The position numbers were made by a program, and so were the translations under genes. Of a stretch of 64,000 bases of DNA, positions 17,430 to 26,437 are shown in pieces; position 1 is the stretch's first letter, and each line of letters begins with the position of its first letter. Under the pieces are notes generated by a model that searched no databases, was not told the DNA's origin, and saw only the letters and a program-made list of their open reading frames with translations. This DNA comes from Hyphomicrobiales bacterium (GTDB lineage Bacteria > Pseudomonadota > Alphaproteobacteria > Rhizobiales > Rhizobiaceae): contig UBXG01000002.1 in NCBI GenBank assembly GCA_900469475.1, positions 1-64,000 of the forward strand, read 5' to 3'.

Positions 17430-18182
17430 TTAGTGGCCGCCCGGATGGATTGCGTCGTTGAGGTACATGCAAGTCAGCACCGCGAAGACGTAGGCCTGTA
17501 GGAAGGCGACAAGGAACTCGAGACCGGTGAGGGCGACGGTCATGATAAGAGGAAGAACTGCTCCGCCGATACCAAGCGCGCCGAGGGCTCCGAGCGAGGC
17601 GACAAAGCCTGCGAACACCTTGAGCGTGATATGACCGGCCAGCATGTTGGCGAAAAGACGAACAGAGAGTGAAACCGGGCGAGAGAGGAACGAGATGATC
17701 TCGATCGCCACTACCAGCGGCAAGAGAACTCCCGGAACACCTTCAGGAACGAAGATCTTGAAGAAGCCGAAGCCATGCTTGATCAAGCCGTAGAAAATAA
17801 CGGTGAAGATGACGAGCAATGCGAGCGCCAGCGTGACGATGATCTGGCTGGTGACGGTGTAGAAGTAAGGAACGAGGCCGAGCAGGTTCGCCGTGAGGAC
17901 GAACATGAAGAGAGAGAAGACCAGGGGGAAGAATTTCATTCCCTTCGTCCCCGCCCCCTCTTTCAACATCGAGGCGATGAACTCATAGGCCATTTCCGCA
18001 ACGGACTGCGAGCGCGTCGGGACAACGGCGCGCGGCGCGCTGGCAAAATACAGAAAGCCCGCGGACAGCACTGCCGAGGCAACCATGAACAGCGAAGCAT
18101 TGGTGAACGAAAAATCAATTCCACCGATATCGATCGGGATAATCTTAAAGATCAGGAACTGATGGGTAGGATCGTTTGCCAC
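17430..18182 (-). CDS. atpB: F0F1 ATP synthase subunit a
   Basis: 250 aa membrane protein carrying the proton half-channels. The essential arginine lies in the conserved [14 protein letters not shown] helix, and a second functional helix is [20 protein letters not shown] at 18182 is taken as start, giving the usual beginning ANDPTHQF; upstream codons in the same frame look non-homologous. It lies between atpI and atpE in the conserved F0 order. Confidence 0.94.
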   Translation of the reverse strand: MANDPTHQFLIFKIIPIDIGGIDFSFTNASLFMVASAVLSAGFLYFASAPRAVVPTRSQSVAEMAYEFIASMLKEGAGTKGMKFFPLVFSLFMFVLTANLLGLVPYFYTVTSQIIVTLALALLVIFTVIFYGLIKHGFGFFKIFVPEGVPGVLLPLVVAIEIISFLSRPVSLSVRLFANMLAGHITLKVFAGFVASLGALGALGIGGAVLPLIMTVALTGLEFLVAFLQAYVFAVLTCMYLNDAIHPGGH

Positions 18183-18260
18183 CGCTTGTTCTCTTTCATT
18201 ATTCCGCTCCACCGAGCAGATGCTTCTCATCTGGAAACAACGCCGCTGCGTCGCTTCCGC

Positions 18261-18605
18261 TCATTTCTTACCAGGCTCACGTCCCTGCGGCTCCGGCGTC
18301 GCCACCTTGCCTGCAGAGCGTAGCACATTCAGCACGCCGGCACAGAATCCGAGAAGCAGCAAAATAATCATGCCCCACGGCGTCGTACCGAGAAAACGGT
18401 CCAGGACATAGCCCAGAACGGCTCCAACGATGATTGCAGCAATGAACTCACTGGAAAGCTTCATCGCCTGAGCGTAGCCCTTGCGGCTCTCCTCGGCGCG
18501 AACCTCCCCGCGTTCATCCTCTCTCACCGCAGCGCGCTTGTTCGCCAATTCGGCTCCCAGCTGCGCCCGCCGCTGTTCCAGACCCTCGTCGCGGTCATCC
18601 GTCAT
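18261..18605 (-). CDS. atpI: ATP synthase-associated protein AtpI/AtpZ
   Basis: 114 aa. A charged cytoplasmic N-terminus (about 50 residues rich in Arg, Glu, Asp) is followed by two transmembrane helices (FIAAIIVGAVLGYVLDRFLG and GMIILLLLGFCAGVLNVL). AtpI/AtpZ proteins help c-ring assembly or Mg import for the synthase. It leads the F0 operon. The ATG at 18605 has GGAGG 8 bases upstream. Confidence 0.88.
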   Translation of the reverse strand: MTDDRDEGLEQRRAQLGAELANKRAAVREDERGEVRAEESRKGYAQAMKLSSEFIAAIIVGAVLGYVLDRFLGTTPWGMIILLLLGFCAGVLNVLRSAGKVATPEPQGREPGKK

Positions 18606-18710
18606 GGTGGCATCCTCCCCATTTTCGTTGCGCGTAATCCCTGTACCCCGGTCAACGCGTAAACGAACAGCAGGTTTCGCCACCTTTCGGCCCGTTTTGA
18701 AGTCGCGCGC

Positions 18711-18739
18711 AACATAGTTTTAGGAAAAAGCATAGTCAA
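18711..18739 (-). promoter_or_regulatory. Sigma-70-type promoter of the atp F0 operon
   Basis: On the minus strand TTGACT (18739-18734) and TATGTT (18716-18711) are 17 bases apart, a good vegetative promoter. Transcription would start near 18704 and leave about 100 bases of leader before atpI. The rest of the 18606-18918 gap shows no gene. Confidence 0.6.
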
Positions 18740-18918
18740 GGCGTAGACACCATCTGTCCAGCCATAAATTAGCCCAATTAAATCATGAGTTTAGAGCGAA
18801 AGAGCCTTATTGACCGAAAACTGAGCGGAAGAATCCTCTTCAGCCCATGCTTTCCCGTGGCTTTTTTGCCGGGGGAAGCGGCCCTGCCGCTGGTGTCAAT
18901 CTGCCGGAACCAGTCGCC

Positions 18919-20100
18919 TCAGCTCCAGCCGCCGCCATAGGTCCTATAGAAGATGTGCATACCTATGCGGCCGACCTTCACCATTTCGGCTGCCCATTTC
19001 GGCCGGACATAGACAGCATGATAGTGAGTGGCAGAACCGACTTCCGGCAGCCAGATCTTGCCGGCGGTGACCGCCATGGCGACCTGGCGGGCAATACGCC
19101 AGTGTTCTGGCGAATTGACGCGCTCCTTGACGTTGTCACAGGCGAAAGAGAACTGGCAAGCGTTGGTCCAATCCTCATTCTGGTAGACGACGCCGCAGAT
19201 GGTCTTTGGATAGGCGGGATTGCGAACGCGGTTGAGAATAACCTGGGCGACAGCGGCCTGTCCTTTCACGGACTCGCCGCGCGCCTCGAAATAGATGCCG
19301 GTGGCAAGGCATTGCTGCTCGTCGGATGAAAAGACCGATGGCGGCAGGACATTGGCGGCCCAGGCATGATCCTTCGGGCCGATCTGCGGCACGAAACGCC
19401 CCTCGTCGTCCTGATCCTTGGCCAGAATGGAATCGAAGGGTGAAACGCGGGCATAGTCCGGCGCCGGCGAGGCATAGGCGGCGGCCAGAACATCGGCATT
19501 CTGGTTGGTGACCAGATTGGCGATATAGGCCGGCACGCTCTCGTCCGGCTTTGGCGGCTCCTTCTTGTAGAAAGCGGTGGCAATCTGGATTTCCTTGCCG
19601 CCGAGGTTCGGCTTCAGGAATGCCGTGCGTTCGCCGGTTGCCGATTCCGGCCGAAGCAGCAGGCTTTGACGCTGCAGCACGGAGCCTGCGGAAAAATCCT
19701 TCGGCGGCAGCATCGGCGTAATGGCCACCACCCTGCCTTTCTTGTCCTGCCGGTTAATGCGGTCCTCATCGGGCCGGGGATCGCTGCCCTTGGCTTCGGA
19801 TTGGAACGCGACGCGCCGTCCATCCGGCAATATCAGACCGCCGTCTCCAACGGCAAACGACGCCTTGGCATCGCCAAAGGCCAGCTCCGCCTGATGGGTG
19901 GAGCCGGCTGGCGAGTCTGTCATCACCATGCGCCAATTGGCTCCTTCCCTATCGATACCCGCAAGCAGTCCGGCAAGATCGCCATAGGCGGCGGCCGACG
20001 GAAAAATAAGCCAGGCGCAGAGCCCGAAGACGGCTGGAGAGGTCCAATTTTGTGGCAGGAACCGCGACTTGCGGCTGACATAACGCGAGCGAGACAACAC
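18919..20100 (-). CDS. SleB-type cell wall hydrolase
   Basis: 393 aa. An N-terminal membrane or signal segment (AVFGLCAWLIFPSAAAYG) is followed by an uncharacterised region of about 220 residues. The C-terminal 120 residues form a Hydrolase_2 domain, with QQCLATGIYFEARGES, AVAQVILNRV, TICGVVYQ and SATHYHAVYV as hallmark blocks. The likely role is cleavage of peptidoglycan glycan strands, as in the SleB/CwlJ family, acting in the periplasm. A GTG start at 20100 follows GGAG by 4 bases. The long N-terminal half is of unknown function. Confidence 0.85.
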   Translation of the reverse strand: MLSRSRYVSRKSRFLPQNWTSPAVFGLCAWLIFPSAAAYGDLAGLLAGIDREGANWRMVMTDSPAGSTHQAELAFGDAKASFAVGDGGLILPDGRRVAFQSEAKGSDPRPDEDRINRQDKKGRVVAITPMLPPKDFSAGSVLQRQSLLLRPESATGERTAFLKPNLGGKEIQIATAFYKKEPPKPDESVPAYIANLVTNQNADVLAAAYASPAPDYARVSPFDSILAKDQDDEGRFVPQIGPKDHAWAANVLPPSVFSSDEQQCLATGIYFEARGESVKGQAAVAQVILNRVRNPAYPKTICGVVYQNEDWTNACQFSFACDNVKERVNSPEHWRIARQVAMAVTAGKIWLPEVGSATHYHAVYVRPKWAAEMVKVGRIGMHIFYRTYGGGWS

Positions 20101-20200
20101 CGGACTCCAAACGGCACTCGAAACCAGGAGCCGGAATAATCTCCCATTAACCTTGATGGATGGTTAATTCGGGCGAATCTATGGTCATGCAGGCGGTGAA

Positions 20201-20239
20201 CCGAAAACAAAAGACCCGGCGGAATATCCACCGGGTCTT
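20201..20239 (-). terminator. Intrinsic terminator after kup
   Basis: In the minus-strand transcript AAGACCCGG pairs with CCGGGTCTT (20211-20219 with 20231-20239), followed by TTTTGTTTTC. It lies 26 bases after the kup stop. Confidence 0.85.
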
Positions 20240-20265
20240 CTGAACCAATTGCAAGAATCTCCGCG

Positions 20266-22167
20266 TCAGATGATGACGTGCGAGCCCAGTTCCACCACGC
20301 GGTTGGCCGGCAGGCGGAAGTAGTCCGAGGGATCGGTCGCGGCGTTGGCGAGGGCGATATAGAGCCGGTCCTGCCAGTGCGGCATGCCCGATTTCGCATC
20401 CGGCACCAGCTTGCGGCGACCGAGATAGAAGGAGGTCGACATGATGTCGAACTTCAAGCCGGTCTTGCGCAAGGTCGCGAGCGCTTGCGAGACATTCTGT
20501 GATTCCATAAAGCCGAAGCGCAACTCGACGCGCGAGAAACGGTCCGAAACCTTCTCGACGGTATAACGATCCTCCTGGGCGACGCGCGGCTTGTTGATGG
20601 TGCGGATCGTCAGGATGACGTTCTTGTCGTGCAGGACGTGATTATGCTTCAGATTATGCAGCAGCGCGGCGGGAGCCGATTCCGGATCGCTCGTCAGGAA
20701 GATCGCCGTACCCGGCACATGCGCCGGCGAGTGATCGCTCTTGCGCTCGATCGAGCTGACGAAGGATGAGAGTGGGATATCGGTATGGCGTGTCTTTTCC
20801 ATAAGGATCGCGGTGCCGCGGCGCCAGGTCCACATGATGACGGTAAAGGCCGTCGCGATCATCACCGGCACGTAACCGCCATCGTGGATCTTCAGGAGGT
20901 TGGCGCCGAGGAAGACGAATTCCAGCAGCAAGAGCGGCGTGAGCACGGCAACCGCCATCGGCAGCGTCCAGTTCCAGCGGACACGGACGAATTCAAAGGC
21001 CATGATCGAGGTAACGACCATCGCGCCGGTCACTGAGATGCCATAGGCGGTCGCCAGCGCATCTGAGGTCTTGAAGGCCAGCACCAGGAAGATGACGCCG
21101 AAGAACAGGACCGTGTTGACCGACGGCAGGAAGATCTGCCCGGTATTGGTCTCGGAGGTGAAGAGGATTTCCATGCGCGGCAGGAAGCCGAGGTGAATCG
21201 CCTGGCGGGTCAACGAGAAAGCACCCGTGATGACGGCCTGGCTGGCGATGATCGTCGCCATCGTGGCAAGAATGACCACCGGCAGGATCGCCCAGTGCGG
21301 ATACATCAGGAAGAACGGGTCCGACATAGCCATGGGGTCACGCAGCACCAGCGCGCCCTGACCGAAGTAGTTCAGGGTCAGCGACGGAAACACCAGCACG
21401 AACCAGGCCCACTGGATCGGGCGGCGGCCGAAATGGCCGAGGTCGGCATAGAGCGCTTCCGCGCCCGTCACCGTCAGGAACACAGCACCGAGAACGACGA
21501 CGCCGAGGAAGCCCTCGCGCATCAGAAAGGTCACCGCATACCAGGGATTGAGCGCTGCCAGAATGCTGTAATCATCAGAAATGTGCATGATGCCGACAAG
21601 ACCCATGACGATGAACCACAGCGCGGTGATCGGGCCGAAGAAACGGGCGACGGCACCGGTACCATGCGACTGGATCGCAAAAAGCAATGCCAGAATGGCC
21701 ACCGATATTGGCACGATATAATCCGACAATTGCGGGGTCACGAGCTTCAGGCCTTCGACTGCCGAAAGGACCGAAAGCGCCGGCGTAATCATCGCGTCGC
21801 CGAGGAAAAGCGCGGCACCCAGCAATCCCAGCAACATCAGGATGGCGGTGTGGCCGTTCGCCGTCTTCATCAACAGCGCCAGGAGCGAGAGCGTGCCGCC
21901 TTCGCCGTCATTGTCCGCGCGGAGCAGAAAAAGGACATATTTGATCGTGACGATGATCGTTAGCGTCCAGAACATCAGCGAGATGACGCTGATGACTTCG
22001 CCGCGCGTCAGACCATCAGCGGCTACCGGCTTCAATGCTTCGCGAAAGGCATAGAGCGGGCTCGTGCCGATATCGCCATAGACAACGCCGATCGAACCGA
22101 GGGCGAGGTAGGCGAGCTTGCGAGCGTCCATTTTCCCGTCGGGAGAATGATGGGTTTCGTTAGACAT
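20266..22167 (-). CDS. kup: Kup-type low-affinity potassium transporter
   Basis: 633 aa. A short cytoplasmic N-terminus leads into about 12 transmembrane helices over residues 16-460, then a soluble C-terminal domain. The Kup signature [18 protein letters not shown] is at residues 23-40, and [16 protein letters not shown] is near 120. The family is a K+/H+ symporter. It starts 17 bases after the corA stop, so the K+ and Mg2+ transporters are probably one transcript. Confidence 0.94.
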   Translation of the reverse strand: MSNETHHSPDGKMDARKLAYLALGSIGVVYGDIGTSPLYAFREALKPVAADGLTRGEVISVISLMFWTLTIIVTIKYVLFLLRADNDGEGGTLSLLALLMKTANGHTAILMLLGLLGAALFLGDAMITPALSVLSAVEGLKLVTPQLSDYIVPISVAILALLFAIQSHGTGAVARFFGPITALWFIVMGLVGIMHISDDYSILAALNPWYAVTFLMREGFLGVVVLGAVFLTVTGAEALYADLGHFGRRPIQWAWFVLVFPSLTLNYFGQGALVLRDPMAMSDPFFLMYPHWAILPVVILATMATIIASQAVITGAFSLTRQAIHLGFLPRMEILFTSETNTGQIFLPSVNTVLFFGVIFLVLAFKTSDALATAYGISVTGAMVVTSIMAFEFVRVRWNWTLPMAVAVLTPLLLLEFVFLGANLLKIHDGGYVPVMIATAFTVIMWTWRRGTAILMEKTRHTDIPLSSFVSSIERKSDHSPAHVPGTAIFLTSDPESAPAALLHNLKHNHVLHDKNVILTIRTINKPRVAQEDRYTVEKVSDRFSRVELRFGFMESQNVSQALATLRKTGLKFDIMSTSFYLGRRKLVPDAKSGMPHWQDRLYIALANAATDPSDYFRLPANRVVELGSHVII

Positions 22168-22184
22168 TCAGGATCACTAGACTC

Positions 22185-23162
22185 TCAGAGCCAGCCTTTC
22201 CAGCGAAAAAAGAAAAACGGAACGATGGCGGAAACCACCATCAACAACAGCGATGCAGGGTAGCCGAAGGCAAAATGCAATTCGGGCATATGTTCGAAAT
22301 TCATGCCATAGACGGAGGCGACAAGCGTCGGCGGCAGGAACACCACGGAAGCGATCGAGAAGATCTTGATGATGGCGTTCTGCTCAATGTTGATCAGCCC
22401 CAGCGATGCGTCGAGCAGGAACGTGATATTGCCCGCCACGAACGACGCATGCTCGGAAAGAGATTGAACATCCCTCGAAACATTGCGGCAGAGATCCCTT
22501 GCTTCGTGGTCCTGCTGCATGGCGGGGATAGCTTGAAGGAAGGTCAGCAGGCGCGACAGCGAACTCAGACTGTCACGTATCTTGCTGAGCGTACGGTGAT
22601 AGCGCGCTATGTCCTTGAGCTTTTCCTCGAGATAGTTCCCCGGCCGGCGGACCTTCTTCACGCGATCGCCAAATACATGCACCGACAATATATCGACACC
22701 GGCAACCGTCTGTTCAAGGACCTCGGCGGTCCGATCGACGATCGTTTCGAGCAGCTTCGCCAGGAGCGCCACGCCTGTGCGCCGATCCTGCGGGATACGC
22801 TGAAGCGCCGCGATGAAAAGCGCGAAGGACTTCGGTTGAGCGTAGCGGATGGTGATCAACCGAGGTCCCGCCAGGATAAAGGCGACATCGGTCAACATCG
22901 GTAGGCTGGTATCGGCCTTGCACAGGAGCGAGGCCGTCAAAAAGACCGAGCCGTCCTCGATATAGAGCCGGCTCGAGGGTTCTATATCCTTCATGTCCTC
23001 ACGCGTCGGCACTTCGAGCCCAAGCAGCCGCTCGATATTGGCTTCCTCTTCGCGCGACGGATCGACCATGTCGATCCACACGGCGTCGTCGGGCAACCGA
23101 TCGATGGCCGAAAGATCGGGAAGCTCGAGCGGCTTCGAACCTGAGCAATAGGCAGTTATCAA
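22185..23162 (-). CDS. corA: CorA family magnesium/divalent cation transporter
   Basis: 325 aa. A cytoplasmic domain of about 260 residues is followed by two C-terminal transmembrane helices; the first carries the YGMNFEHMPEL selectivity signature. The pentameric channel imports Mg2+ and sometimes Co2+ or Ni2+. The start is a TTG at 23162 with GGGAG 5 bases before it. It is followed by kup, 17 bases away. Confidence 0.93.
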   Translation of the reverse strand: MITAYCSGSKPLELPDLSAIDRLPDDAVWIDMVDPSREEEANIERLLGLEVPTREDMKDIEPSSRLYIEDGSVFLTASLLCKADTSLPMLTDVAFILAGPRLITIRYAQPKSFALFIAALQRIPQDRRTGVALLAKLLETIVDRTAEVLEQTVAGVDILSVHVFGDRVKKVRRPGNYLEEKLKDIARYHRTLSKIRDSLSSLSRLLTFLQAIPAMQQDHEARDLCRNVSRDVQSLSEHASFVAGNITFLLDASLGLINIEQNAIIKIFSIASVVFLPPTLVASVYGMNFEHMPELHFAFGYPASLLLMVVSAIVPFFFFRWKGWL

Positions 23163-23575
23163 CTGCGCGCTCCCGCGGCGGCACGGATGCAGGCGGCGTC
23201 AGGACACCTTGCCCGCATCCCCTGCGATCTCACCAATGGCCGACAAAAAAAGCTCATAAAACCCCGGTCATATCCCGCCCGTCCGGCCGGGAATCCGTGT
23301 TCATGTTCCATTGCGCTGCTGTACCAATCCCTCGTCCGTCCGGGCGAAGACGCCTGCGCGGCCGAAATAAAACCACCATTTGGCGGAGATTGGTCATCGG
23401 AAACGACCGACCAGTTCCACGCAGGCGGCGCATATGCAGCAAAGCTCGCAAAGAATCAAGTCACAACCTCTTCATCGCATGCTTCGCCGCAGTTTGGCCA
23501 ATCCTGCGAAGTCATAGCACAGGATGCCGCCAAGACAATCCGCCGCCACAGGGAAAGCAGATCCGTCCTGGTGAA
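23163..23575 (-). other. Intergenic region between mrp and corA, no gene seen
   Basis: 413 bases upstream of corA and downstream of mrp, both on the minus strand. A weak CCCGG/CCGGG stem (about 23268-23294), followed on the minus strand by TTTTATGAGCTTTTTTT, could end mrp transcription. No riboswitch is recognised, though a long leader before a Mg2+ transporter gene would be a natural place for one. Confidence 0.4.
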
Positions 23576-24736
23576 TTATTCAAATACGATCGCCGGTGCC
23601 GCGCGCTGTGGACTATCCGCGACTTGCTTCCAGACCTTGGCCGCGATTTCGCGATAAATATTTGCAACGACCCCGTTCGGCTCGGCGGCGACAAGCGGCG
23701 TTCCCGCATCCGAGGTCTCGCGAATGCCCATGGTCAGCGGCACTTCGCCCAGGAAAGGCACGCCGATGCGCTCCGCCTCCTTGCGAGCGCCGCCATGGCC
23801 GAAGATATCATAGCGCGCGCCGGTATCGGGGGCGATGAAGTAGCTCATATTCTCGACGATGCCGAGGACCGGAACCTCGACCTTGCGGAACATGTTCAAG
23901 CCCTTGCGCGCATCGATCAGCGCCAGATCCTGCGGCGTGGAGACGATGACGGCACCGGCAAGCGGCACCTGCTGCGCCATGGTGAGCTGCACGTCGCCGG
24001 TGCCGGGCGGCATATCGACAACAAGCACGTCGAGCTCGCCCCAGGCGACCTCGCGCAGCATCTGCAGCAGAGCGGATTGCACCATCGGCCCGCGCCAGAT
24101 CATGGCGGTTTCCTCCTCGACGAGGAAACCCATCGACATGACCTTGAGGCCGTAATTCTCCATGGGATTGATGATGCGCCCATCGATCTGGGTGGGGCGT
24201 CCGGAAATCTTCAGGAGGCGCGGCATCGAAGGGCCGTAGATATCGGCATCCAGAATGCCGACCTTCAAGCCATTGGCAAGCAGCCCCAGCGCCAGATTAA
24301 CCGCCGTCGTCGATTTGCCGACGCCGCCCTTGCCCGAGGCGACCGCGATGATGGCTTTGACGCCCGGAACACCGATCTTGGCGGCGCGGGGCGGCTGTTG
24401 CGGCGCGTGCTGATGAGGATGCGAATGGGAATGGCCTTGCGGGACAGCTTGCGCAGGCGCGGGCCGGGGCGCCGGAGCACCAGCCTTCTTGTCGGCCGTC
24501 AGCGCGACCAGGGCGCCCTTGACGCCGGGCATGTCCTTGATGACACGCTCGGCCGCAAGCCGCAGCGGCTCCAGATCCTTGGCGCGCTCGGCGGGAACGG
24601 TGATGGAGAAATAGACCTTGCCATCGGAGATGAATACATCGGAAACCATGCCGAGCTCGACGATATTGTGCTCCAGGTCCGGGCCGCGAACCGTCTTCAA
24701 CGTTTCCAGCACCTGTTCCTTGGTGATGTCTGCCAT
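23576..24736 (-). CDS. mrp: Mrp/ApbC/NBP35-type P-loop ATPase, cysteine-free
   Basis: 386 aa. An N-terminal MIP18/DUF59 domain (residues 1-85) is followed by an Ala/Pro linker with a His-rich patch (GHSHSHPHQH) near residue 113. The P-loop ATPase domain carries the deviant Walker A SGKGGVGKST near 145, and DADIYGPSMPRL and VDMPPGTGD blocks. Mrp proteins act as Fe-S cluster carriers. The usual CxxC near the C-terminus is absent: the site after NMSYF reads IAPDTG, and I find no cysteine anywhere in the protein. The start ATG at 24736 has GAGG 6 bases upstream. Confidence 0.9.
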   Translation of the reverse strand: MADITKEQVLETLKTVRGPDLEHNIVELGMVSDVFISDGKVYFSITVPAERAKDLEPLRLAAERVIKDMPGVKGALVALTADKKAGAPAPRPAPAQAVPQGHSHSHPHQHAPQQPPRAAKIGVPGVKAIIAVASGKGGVGKSTTAVNLALGLLANGLKVGILDADIYGPSMPRLLKISGRPTQIDGRIINPMENYGLKVMSMGFLVEEETAMIWRGPMVQSALLQMLREVAWGELDVLVVDMPPGTGDVQLTMAQQVPLAGAVIVSTPQDLALIDARKGLNMFRKVEVPVLGIVENMSYFIAPDTGARYDIFGHGGARKEAERIGVPFLGEVPLTMGIRETSDAGTPLVAAEPNGVVANIYREIAAKVWKQVADSPQRAAPAIVFE

Positions 24737-25372
24737 TTCATCCTCACTGCAGAATCTTTTTCGGCAGCGCGGCATAGGCGGGCGCTTTCCGAAATCATTC
24801 TGGCTTAGATAGTAGAGAGGCGTGGCTTAGCCAAACGAAATTCGGGACGCCGTTGATAAAAACGTCTTCGTTGCGGCCGGCAGGTCCGCCGGGTCCATAA
24901 AGAAAAACCCTTACCAGCCGCAACGCTCTCCCAATTCGGGAAGACATGGTCGCGGGCCGACATAGATCATTCATTTGAAATATATAGGGCAACGGCGCGA
25001 AAATCGTCTCGAAACCGCGTCGGAACCTAATCAGCGTGCCAAATAAGTAACAACCGCCGCCGATCCCTTCGCCGGGAGAAGCTATGGCGAAGGTGTCGGC
25101 GGCGGTCGCTTGATCCGCGCACGTTTTCATCGGCGCTGTTATCAAAGTCCCCTCTGGACCTCTGTTTCTTAAGAAGCAGGAAGCGTGCCAGTTTCCAAAA
25201 ATCCGGAAAGCGACGAGTCTTCAGCACGTTACCTGAATCGCACCTGGAACAGGAGAGTGGATGGTCGCTGCAGACTTCATCATATTTTATTTGCAGCGCA
25301 CAAAAATTATTCACATGCTGCGCAAATTCCCATCACCGCCGTATCATGGCATCGCCGCAATGGAAGGCCTCG
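24737..25372. other. 636-base intergenic region holding a long hairpin
   Basis: No convincing coding frame is present on either strand. Short open frames here (24795-25145 and 25027-25314, minus) lack ribosome sites and protein-like composition. The one strong structure is the inverted repeat at 25053-25106. The mrp promoter should also lie in this stretch but no clear match was seen. Confidence 0.5.
25053..25106. repeat. Isolated 54-base inverted repeat
   Basis: Eleven base pairs (ACCGCCGCCGA with TCGGCGGCGGT), a two-base mismatch, then eight more (CCTTCGCC with GGCGAAGG), closed by a 12-base loop. No clear T-tract follows on either strand, and it is about 270 bases past the luxR stop. It could be part of a small RNA, a palindromic repeat unit or a transcript-end structure. 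Confidence 0.6.
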
Positions 25373-26113
25373 CTATTTTATCAACCCGACACGCAGGGCC
25401 TTGGCGACGGCCTGCGTGCGGTTGACAGTGTCGAGCTTCTTGGTTGCGCGATTGAGGTAGTGATTGACCGTATGCTCCGACAGGGAGAGGATTTCCGCGA
25501 TTTCGGCGCTGGTCTTTCCAGCTGCCGTCCAATTCAGGCAATCGATCTCACGGTCGGTAAGGGTGTCGACGACGCGAACATCCAGGTTACGAATTTCAGC
25601 AAGCCGGTCGAACACGTGAACCGCAATATAAAAGAGATCCTTGATCTCCTGCGGCGAAAAGTGTTCGCGATCGCCAGCCAAAGAAACAGCGCCGCGAAGA
25701 CCTGAGGCATCATGGGTTGGAAAATAAGCGAAACGCGTCATGCGGAAACGCTCAAACAAAGCCACGACAAGCTGCGATTTGTTTTCTTCGCGATTGGGAT
25801 TTGCCACCACATCATAAAGAAAAGGCAGCGTGGAGGCGCGCAGCCGCAGCAACACGGGACTGGTCGACAGCAGGCTTTCCTGATCGTAGATCGACAGCAG
25901 CTCGGCCGGCCAGTTGTTGATTACCGAGCTGCTTTGCAGGTCGGAGGATGTGATCGGCGGAAGATTAAGGACCATGAAGGCGCGGCACCGGTAGGCCTCC
26001 GTCAATCCCTTCATGAAACGGAACACATCGAACTGCGTTTTAAGCCTGGTGATTTCCTCGATCAGATCCTCGTCGCGAGGGGACGTTCCTGCTTGTACCA
26101 ATGCCGCCATCAT
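25373..26113 (-). CDS. LuxR-family transcriptional regulator (LuxR solo)
   Basis: 246 aa. The N-terminal 170 residues match the layout of an autoinducer-binding domain, and the C-terminal 65 form a GerE/LuxR helix-turn-helix (LTDREIDCLNWTAAGKTSAE, then LSLSEHTVNHYLNRATKKL). No luxI-type synthase gene is in the window. In the ligand pocket the Asp-Pro pair seen in TraR-type receptors appears as Ser-Pro (STSP, residues 83-86), so it may not sense a normal acyl-homoserine lactone. The start is at one of two tandem ATGs, 26113 or 26110. Confidence 0.85.
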   Translation of the reverse strand: MMAALVQAGTSPRDEDLIEEITRLKTQFDVFRFMKGLTEAYRCRAFMVLNLPPITSSDLQSSSVINNWPAELLSIYDQESLLSTSPVLLRLRASTLPFLYDVVANPNREENKSQLVVALFERFRMTRFAYFPTHDASGLRGAVSLAGDREHFSPQEIKDLFYIAVHVFDRLAEIRNLDVRVVDTLTDREIDCLNWTAAGKTSAEIAEILSLSEHTVNHYLNRATKKLDTVNRTQAVAKALRVGLIK

Positions 26114-26437
26114 CAGTCTTCTTTATGTAAAAGAGGGCAAAAATAGGAAGCTTCCGCTCGCTGCCCTTTACGATTAACGTCCCGGCGCCACTATCGGCAG
26201 CTCGGCAAAATATAAGTTTTCCAAAATCGTGATTGCGTCGACGCCCGTTACTATTATCCCCCCCTCGTCACCTCGCTAAATCCTCTACGGCTTCAGCAAT
26301 CACCTGAAGATAATGGCAGTTCTTTGCCATATCTCAACAGTAAAATTCAAGATAAACGAGCAATTGCGCTAAGATCCCGCGCCGGCAGCATTAAATCCCC
26401 CGGAGTTCCCGCAGTCGTTGCGCCAGATCTGCTGGGA
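26114..26437. other. 324-base intergenic region upstream of luxR
   Basis: No gene seen. It should hold the luxR promoter. A small palindrome ATGGCA-N6-TGCCAT lies at 26313-26330, a possible regulator site with weak support. Confidence 0.35.

Noticed and set aside
23297..24808. 503-aa open frame on the plus strand opposite mrp
   Set aside because: Mrp is unmistakable on the other strand; the opposite frame is composition-driven.
24795..25314. Two small minus-strand frames (116 and 95 aa) between mrp and luxR
   Set aside because: No ribosome site, no conserved-looking segments, and Arg-rich composition typical of noncoding GC-rich DNA; the second spans the inverted repeat.
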